A stretch of 7,924 bases of DNA, taken from contig CALXGU010000067.1 in NCBI GenBank assembly GCA_944387905.1, positions 1 to 7,924 of the forward strand, written 5' to 3'. Positions 7,140-7,924 of this stretch are shown here, one piece after another. Each line of letters opens with the position of its first letter. Positions within the stretch are counted from its first letter, which is position 1. Position numbers and translations under genes: made by a program. A model generated the notes under the pieces. The model made no database searches, was not told where the DNA came from, and was given only the letters and a program-made list of their open reading frames with translations. The DNA comes from an uncultured Clostridia bacterium (GTDB lineage Bacteria; Bacillota; Clostridia; Oscillospirales; QAKW01).

Positions 7140-7182
7140 CTTCCCGATAAGACATATGATAAACTGTAATCTTATCGGGAGG
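7140..7182 (+). promoter_or_regulatory. Inverted repeat in the murG-murA spacer that covers the murA ribosome-binding site
   Basis: The arms TCCCGATAAGA (7142-7152) and TCTTATCGGGA (7170-7180) are exact reverse complements. One T-G wobble (7141/7181) and one C-G pair (7140/7182) extend the stem to 13 pairs around a 17-base loop. The right arm includes GGGAGG, the Shine-Dalgarno site of murA. The GC-rich end of the stem is at its base and is followed by TTTCTT, so it also resembles a weak intrinsic terminator. The possible roles are translational control of murA, attenuation between murG and murA, or a protein-binding site. The structure is seen directly; the role is inference. Confidence 0.7.
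7177..7182 (+). promoter_or_regulatory. Ribosome-binding site of murA
   Basis: GGGAGG lies six bases before the ATG at 7189, a strong match at good spacing that fixes the murA start. All six bases are paired in the hairpin described for this spacer. Confidence 0.8.
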
Positions 7183-7188
7183 TTTCTT

Positions 7189-7924
7189 ATGTCTGAATAC
7201 ATAATAAGCGGCGGCAGGCCGCTTGTAGGGCAGGTCACGGTAGACGGCGCCAAAAATTCGGTGCTGCCGATACTTTGCGCATGTCTTTTGTGCGATGACG
7301 GTCAGGTGACGCTGACAAACTGTCCTCATATAACAGACGTCCAATATACACTTGAAATTTTAAATCTGTTCGGCTGTGAAACGTCCTTTGAGGACGGACA
7401 AATACATGTTGACGCGCAGAATGTAAGCTTTCGCGAAATACCGTGCGATCTTGTCAGCCGAATGCGATCGGCAGCGCTGTTTTTAGGCGCGGCGACGGGC
7501 AGATTCTGTCGAGCAGTACAGTGCCGACCGGGCGGATGCGAACTGGGCAGCAGACCCATTGATCTGCACCTGTCTTCTTTTGTTAAGATGGGACTTACCG
7601 TATCTGATACAGGCAGTTCCGTAGAGTGTTCAGGCTGTGCACACGGCACGGACATATTTTTGCGGTATCCGAGTGTCGGGGCGACGGAAAACATAATGCT
7701 TGCCGCATGCCGGGGCAGAGGTGTTGTAACCGTTACAAACGCGGCGCGAGAGCCTGAGATAGAAGATCTGCAGAATTTTATAAACGCTATGGGCGGCAAG
7801 ATATGCGGTGCCGGCAGCGGCATTATAGTCATAGAGGGTGTTGAAAAACTGCCCGGTACGCGGTATAATATAATTGGCGACCGGATAGAGGCAGCCACAT
7901 ATCTTGCCGCCGCAATCACAACGG
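7189..7924 (+). CDS. murA: UDP-N-acetylglucosamine 1-carboxyvinyltransferase MurA, divergent; 3' end missing
   Basis: MurA transfers enolpyruvate from PEP to UDP-GlcNAc, the first committed step of peptidoglycan synthesis, in the cytoplasm. The frame starts at 7189 and stays open to the window end, giving 245 of the roughly 420 residues normal for the family. Visible family features are GAKN with K22 and N23, MRS with R93, PGGC with the PEP-reactive and fosfomycin-target cysteine at C117, GSRPIDLHL with R122, SVGATEN (from S162), NAAREPEIEDL, and DRIE with D231. The stretch MRSAALFLGAATGRF departs from the usual MRASFLV.GPLLARFG form. Thirteen cysteines in 245 residues is unusually high. Arginine codons CGA and CGG make up 9 of 14, against 3 of 16 in murG. 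It is likely a true but divergent MurA. A non-MurA enolpyruvate transferase such as AroA is excluded by the PGGC and GAKN context. Confidence 0.9.
   Translation, partial: MSEYIISGGRPLVGQVTVDGAKNSVLPILCACLLCDDGQVTLTNCPHITDVQYTLEILNLFGCETSFEDGQIHVDAQNVSFREIPCDLVSRMRSAALFLGAATGRFCRAVQCRPGGCELGSRPIDLHLSSFVKMGLTVSDTGSSVECSGCAHGTDIFLRYPSVGATENIMLAACRGRGVVTVTNAAREPEIEDLQNFINAMGGKICGAGSGIIVIEGVEKLPGTRYNIIGDRIEAATYLAAAITT

Noticed and set aside
7155..7170. Possible promoter for murA: TATGAT (7155-7160) or TGTAAT (7165-7170) as a -10 element
   Set aside because: Each is one base from TATAAT, but neither has a recognisable TTGACA-like -35 at 16-18 bases upstream, and both fall in the hairpin loop or arm. 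Not strong enough to annotate.
7140..7188. Hairpin as a definite intrinsic terminator of the operon
   Set aside because: The tail TTTCTT is short and interrupted by C, and the stem base is the murA ribosome-binding site followed directly by its start codon. It is kept as a regulatory hairpin with termination only as one option.
7326..7919. Long open frame of 197 codons on the minus strand
   Set aside because: It lies wholly inside murA on the opposite strand, and the + strand frame carries MurA catalytic motifs. The minus frame shows no recognisable domain and is a shadow.

Overview
The window is a tightly packed, single-strand run of peptidoglycan-synthesis and division genes, that is, a dcw (division and cell wall) cluster. 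All genes are on the + strand. The order is: C-terminal part of a class B penicillin-binding protein with two PASTA repeats (1-1041), murE (1052-2500), murF (2497-3831), mraY (3828-4838), an ftsW/spoVE-type SEDS gene (4853-6013), murG (6022-7134), and the 5' two thirds of a murA (7189 to the window end).

The organism is most likely a member of the Clostridia (Firmicutes). The grounds are the PASTA-bearing PBP directly upstream of murE, the purine-rich Shine-Dalgarno sites, a MurE with the DNPR motif of meso-diaminopimelate ligases, and a SEDS gene followed by murG and murA. The DNA has intermediate GC content by eye, yet ATA is the commonest isoleucine codon (17 of 26 in murG). That would fit an uncultured gut-type lineage such as the Oscillospiraceae, but this placement is inference.

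The genes form one pathway. MurA starts the conversion of UDP-GlcNAc to UDP-MurNAc. MurE and MurF add the third residue and the D-Ala-D-Ala dipeptide to the UDP-MurNAc peptide. MraY loads it on undecaprenyl phosphate (lipid I), and MurG adds GlcNAc (lipid II). The SEDS protein polymerises glycan and the PBP cross-links it. murE-murF and murF-mraY overlap by ATGA, and the other junctions up to murG are 8 to 14 bases, so 1-7134 reads as one operon.

Three things stand out. First, murD is missing from its usual place between mraY and the SEDS gene. Second, the 54-base murG-murA spacer, the longest in the window, holds an 11-bp perfect inverted repeat (13 bp with one wobble) whose right arm is the murA ribosome-binding site. 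Third, the murA product keeps its catalytic residues but is divergent and very rich in cysteine. No RNA gene, mobile element, CRISPR array or non-cell-wall gene was seen, and no gene-free stretch longer than 54 bases exists. Most of the window is ordinary core genome, and I do not see a new multi-gene system in it.
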